A DNA stretch of 7,653 bases from Candidatus Gallibacteroides avistercoris (GTDB lineage Bacteria; Bacteroidota; Bacteroidia; Bacteroidales; CHK158-818). Made by a program: the position numbers and the translations under genes. The notes below the pieces were generated by a model. The model was not told the DNA's origin and searched no databases. It saw nothing but the letters and a program-made list of their open reading frames with translations. The stretch spans positions 1 through 7,653 of the forward strand of contig DVNA01000122.1 of the NCBI GenBank assembly GCA_018714665.1. Reading direction: 5' to 3'. Positions within the stretch are counted from its first letter, which is position 1, and every line of letters starts with the position of its first letter. This document shows positions 6,660-7,653 of the stretch, in pieces.

Positions 6660-7383
6660 ACATCCGAAGATAAAACTGACGAGTGAGAGAAATATACTCT
6701 TCCGTATAGATATGCCTCGATGTTTCGATGCAAATTTCGTCCTCTTCTATCTTGTTAGAAAAACGGCGCCACTCTGTCAGAACCCGTTTTACCTCCCCTC
6801 CCAAACGGCCTCGCACATAAGTTAAGCGAGAGAGCGACAACGAGCAGCCTTGTGCCACGTTTTTCATCTGAGACAAACCGGAGGCAGGATAAATGATAGA
6901 TAAAACTCCGTTTGACGCCAACAACCGGGAGGCTTCGGCAAACAAACTCTCCAAATCGAAAGCCCCGGCATGGCGGGCTATCTGACGAGATGGAGCAGGC
7001 GGCAACAACGAATTTTCAAAAAAGGGAGGATTGGATACGATCAAATCGTAAAAAGCACCTTCTTCCGGACAAAACCGGGTAAAATCTTCATGGAAAACGG
7101 TAATTCTATCTTCCCATTCCGACAAGGCTACATTCTCTGATGCCTGCCGTGCTGCTTCCTCATCTATCTCCACTGCATCGACCAAGGATTGAGGGGAACG
7201 CTGCGCTACCATCAAAGCGATTAATCCGGTCCCCGTCCCCACATCCAAAACACGCCGGGCCGAGGAGACATTGCACCAAGCTCCCAACAAGACTCCATCT
7301 GTACCTACTTTCATGGCGCACCTGTCTTGATATACCCGAAATTGTTTGAATTGAAAAAACGAATTTCCCATCCTGATTGACAT
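6658..7383 (-). CDS. trmN6: tRNA1(Val) (adenine(37)-N6)-methyltransferase
   Basis: S-adenosylmethionine-dependent enzyme of the YfiC/TrmN6 family that methylates N6 of A37 next to the anticodon of tRNA1(Val). Residues 7-36 show the family opening (FFQFKQFRVYQDRCAMKVGTD in two blocks, then GVLLGAW). SAM motif I is VLDVGTGTGLIAL (45-57), the acidic ribose-binding residue is probably E72 (AVEID), and the N6-adenine motif NPPF is at 118-121. Length 241 residues matches the family. The start may be the ATG at 7383 or the in-frame ATG at 7371; the second fits the family's usual start (MGNSFFQFKQF) better. It diverges from the gene at 7536 and converges on the DUF3332-like gene. Related N6-methyltransferases such as PrmC-like proteins are less likely given the N-terminus. 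Confidence 0.88.
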   Translation of the reverse strand: MSIRMGNSFFQFKQFRVYQDRCAMKVGTDGVLLGAWCNVSSARRVLDVGTGTGLIALMVAQRSPQSLVDAVEIDEEAARQASENVALSEWEDRITVFHEDFTRFCPEEGAFYDLIVSNPPFFENSLLPPAPSRQIARHAGAFDLESLFAEASRLLASNGVLSIIYPASGLSQMKNVAQGCSLSLSRLTYVRGRLGGEVKRVLTEWRRFSNKIEEDEICIETSRHIYTEEYISLTRQFYLRM

Positions 7384-7450
7384 GTAAATTTAGCTGCAAA
7401 ATAACAAAAAAAGAAGAATCTCACGGCATTTTGTCGATTTTAAATAACTT

Positions 7451-7466
7451 TGGCACGCATCTTGCA
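7451..7466 (+). promoter_or_regulatory. Sigma-54 (RpoN) -24/-12 promoter
   Basis: TGGCACG (7451-7457), four bases, then TTGCA (7462-7466) is a perfect match to the sigma-54 consensus TGGCACG-N4-TTGCA, with the GG and GC elements 12 bases apart as required. Transcription would start near 7477, ahead of the gene at 7536. Sigma-54 promoters need an enhancer-binding ATPase; I see no convincing inverted repeat for one in this short region. A TAACTTTG at 7445-7452 resembles the Bacteroidetes -7 box but has no -33 partner at the right spacing. Confidence 0.65.
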
Positions 7467-7484
7467 GTATAGGTAAGGAAGTGT

Positions 7485-7523
7485 ATGATGATAGAAAAGT
7501 TTTACCTTTATATGACAAAATGA
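7485..7523 (+). CDS. Possible 12-codon leader ORF before the gene at 7536
   Basis: ATG at 7485 opens a 12-codon frame (MMIEKFYLYMTK) ending at the TGA at 7521-7523, 12 bases before the ATG of the next gene. A purine-rich AGGTAAGGAAG (7471-7481) sits at ribosome-binding distance. If transcription starts near 7477 from the sigma-54 promoter, only about 8 bases would precede it. It could be a regulatory leader or chance. Confidence 0.25.
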   Translation: MMIEKFYLYMTK

Positions 7524-7535
7524 CAGCCTCCCAAT

Positions 7536-7653
7536 ATGAGTATAATATTCAATAAAGATCCATTTGACAATACGGAAGAAAACGACTCGCCGGTTATGCC
7601 AATATTTACAGAAATAGAAGGAAGTGTAGATTTAGACTGCAAAGGAACAGAAA
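7536..7653 (+). CDS. N-terminal fragment (runs off window), possibly Lon protease
   Basis: The frame begins at the ATG at 7536, with an in-frame TGA at 7521 just upstream, so this is the first possible ATG start. It is open to the window edge (39 residues, beginning MSIIFNKDPFDNTEENDSP). The fragment is acidic and probably disordered, followed by VMPIFTEIEG. Bacteroidales Lon proteases carry a variable acidic N-terminal extension before the conserved LPILPLR region, and I recall lon lying near trmN6-type genes in this order. That makes Lon a reasonable guess, but no diagnostic motif is inside the window. No Shine-Dalgarno site precedes the start. Expression would come from the sigma-54 promoter at 7451 or from another element not recognised. 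Confidence 0.45.
   Translation, partial: MSIIFNKDPFDNTEENDSPVMPIFTEIEGSVDLDCKGTE

Noticed and set aside
7445..7452. TAACTTTG as a housekeeping -7 box for the gene at 7536
   Set aside because: The nearest TTG (7431-7433) is only 11 bases upstream, far from the ~20 needed, so the overlapping sigma-54 match is the better reading.

Overview
The window looks like chromosomal DNA of a gut-type Bacteroidales bacterium (Bacteroidota). The evidence is two promoters of the Bacteroidetes type (TTG or TTTG, 20-base spacer, TATATTTG), few Shine-Dalgarno sites ahead of most genes, and protein types common in that order: a cyclophilin with a charged insert, a Dabb protein, an MltF-type lipoprotein and a DUF3332-like lipoprotein. 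The genus cannot be fixed from the sequence. The first ~266 bases are an exception. They read as the ends of two overlapping genes with a strong Shine-Dalgarno site, in a Firmicutes/phage-like style, joined abruptly to a truncated MATE transporter gene.

Layout. 1-266: foreign-looking segment with two partial genes on the minus strand. 267-3423: a minus-strand operon read right to left, Dabb protein > cyclophilin peptidyl-prolyl isomerase > M16 zinc peptidase > MATE efflux protein (cut at residue 267 by the junction). 3424-3578: divergent control region with a clear plus-strand promoter and a weaker minus-strand candidate. 3579-5856: lytic transglycosylase lipoprotein of the MltF type followed 28 bases later by a secreted alpha/beta-hydrolase (esterase), then a hairpin terminator. 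5930-6592: own promoter and a DUF3332-like lipoprotein. 6613-6659: an 18-bp perfect hairpin shared by the convergent genes on either side. 6658-7383: minus-strand tRNA1(Val) adenine-N6 methyltransferase. 7384-7535: divergent region holding a perfect match to a sigma-54 (-24/-12) promoter and a 12-codon leader ORF. 7536-7653: start of a gene that runs off the window, tentatively the N-terminus of Lon protease.

How the genes work together. The transglycosylase and esterase form a plausible envelope-remodelling pair, because O-acetylation of MurNAc blocks lytic transglycosylases and an adjacent esterase could remove such groups; this is inference. The minus operon mixes folding, proteolysis and export functions without an obvious single pathway. 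I found no CRISPR array, tRNA, rRNA, insertion sequence or recognisable defence system. The most notable points are the junction near 267 and the sigma-54 promoter at 7451-7466.
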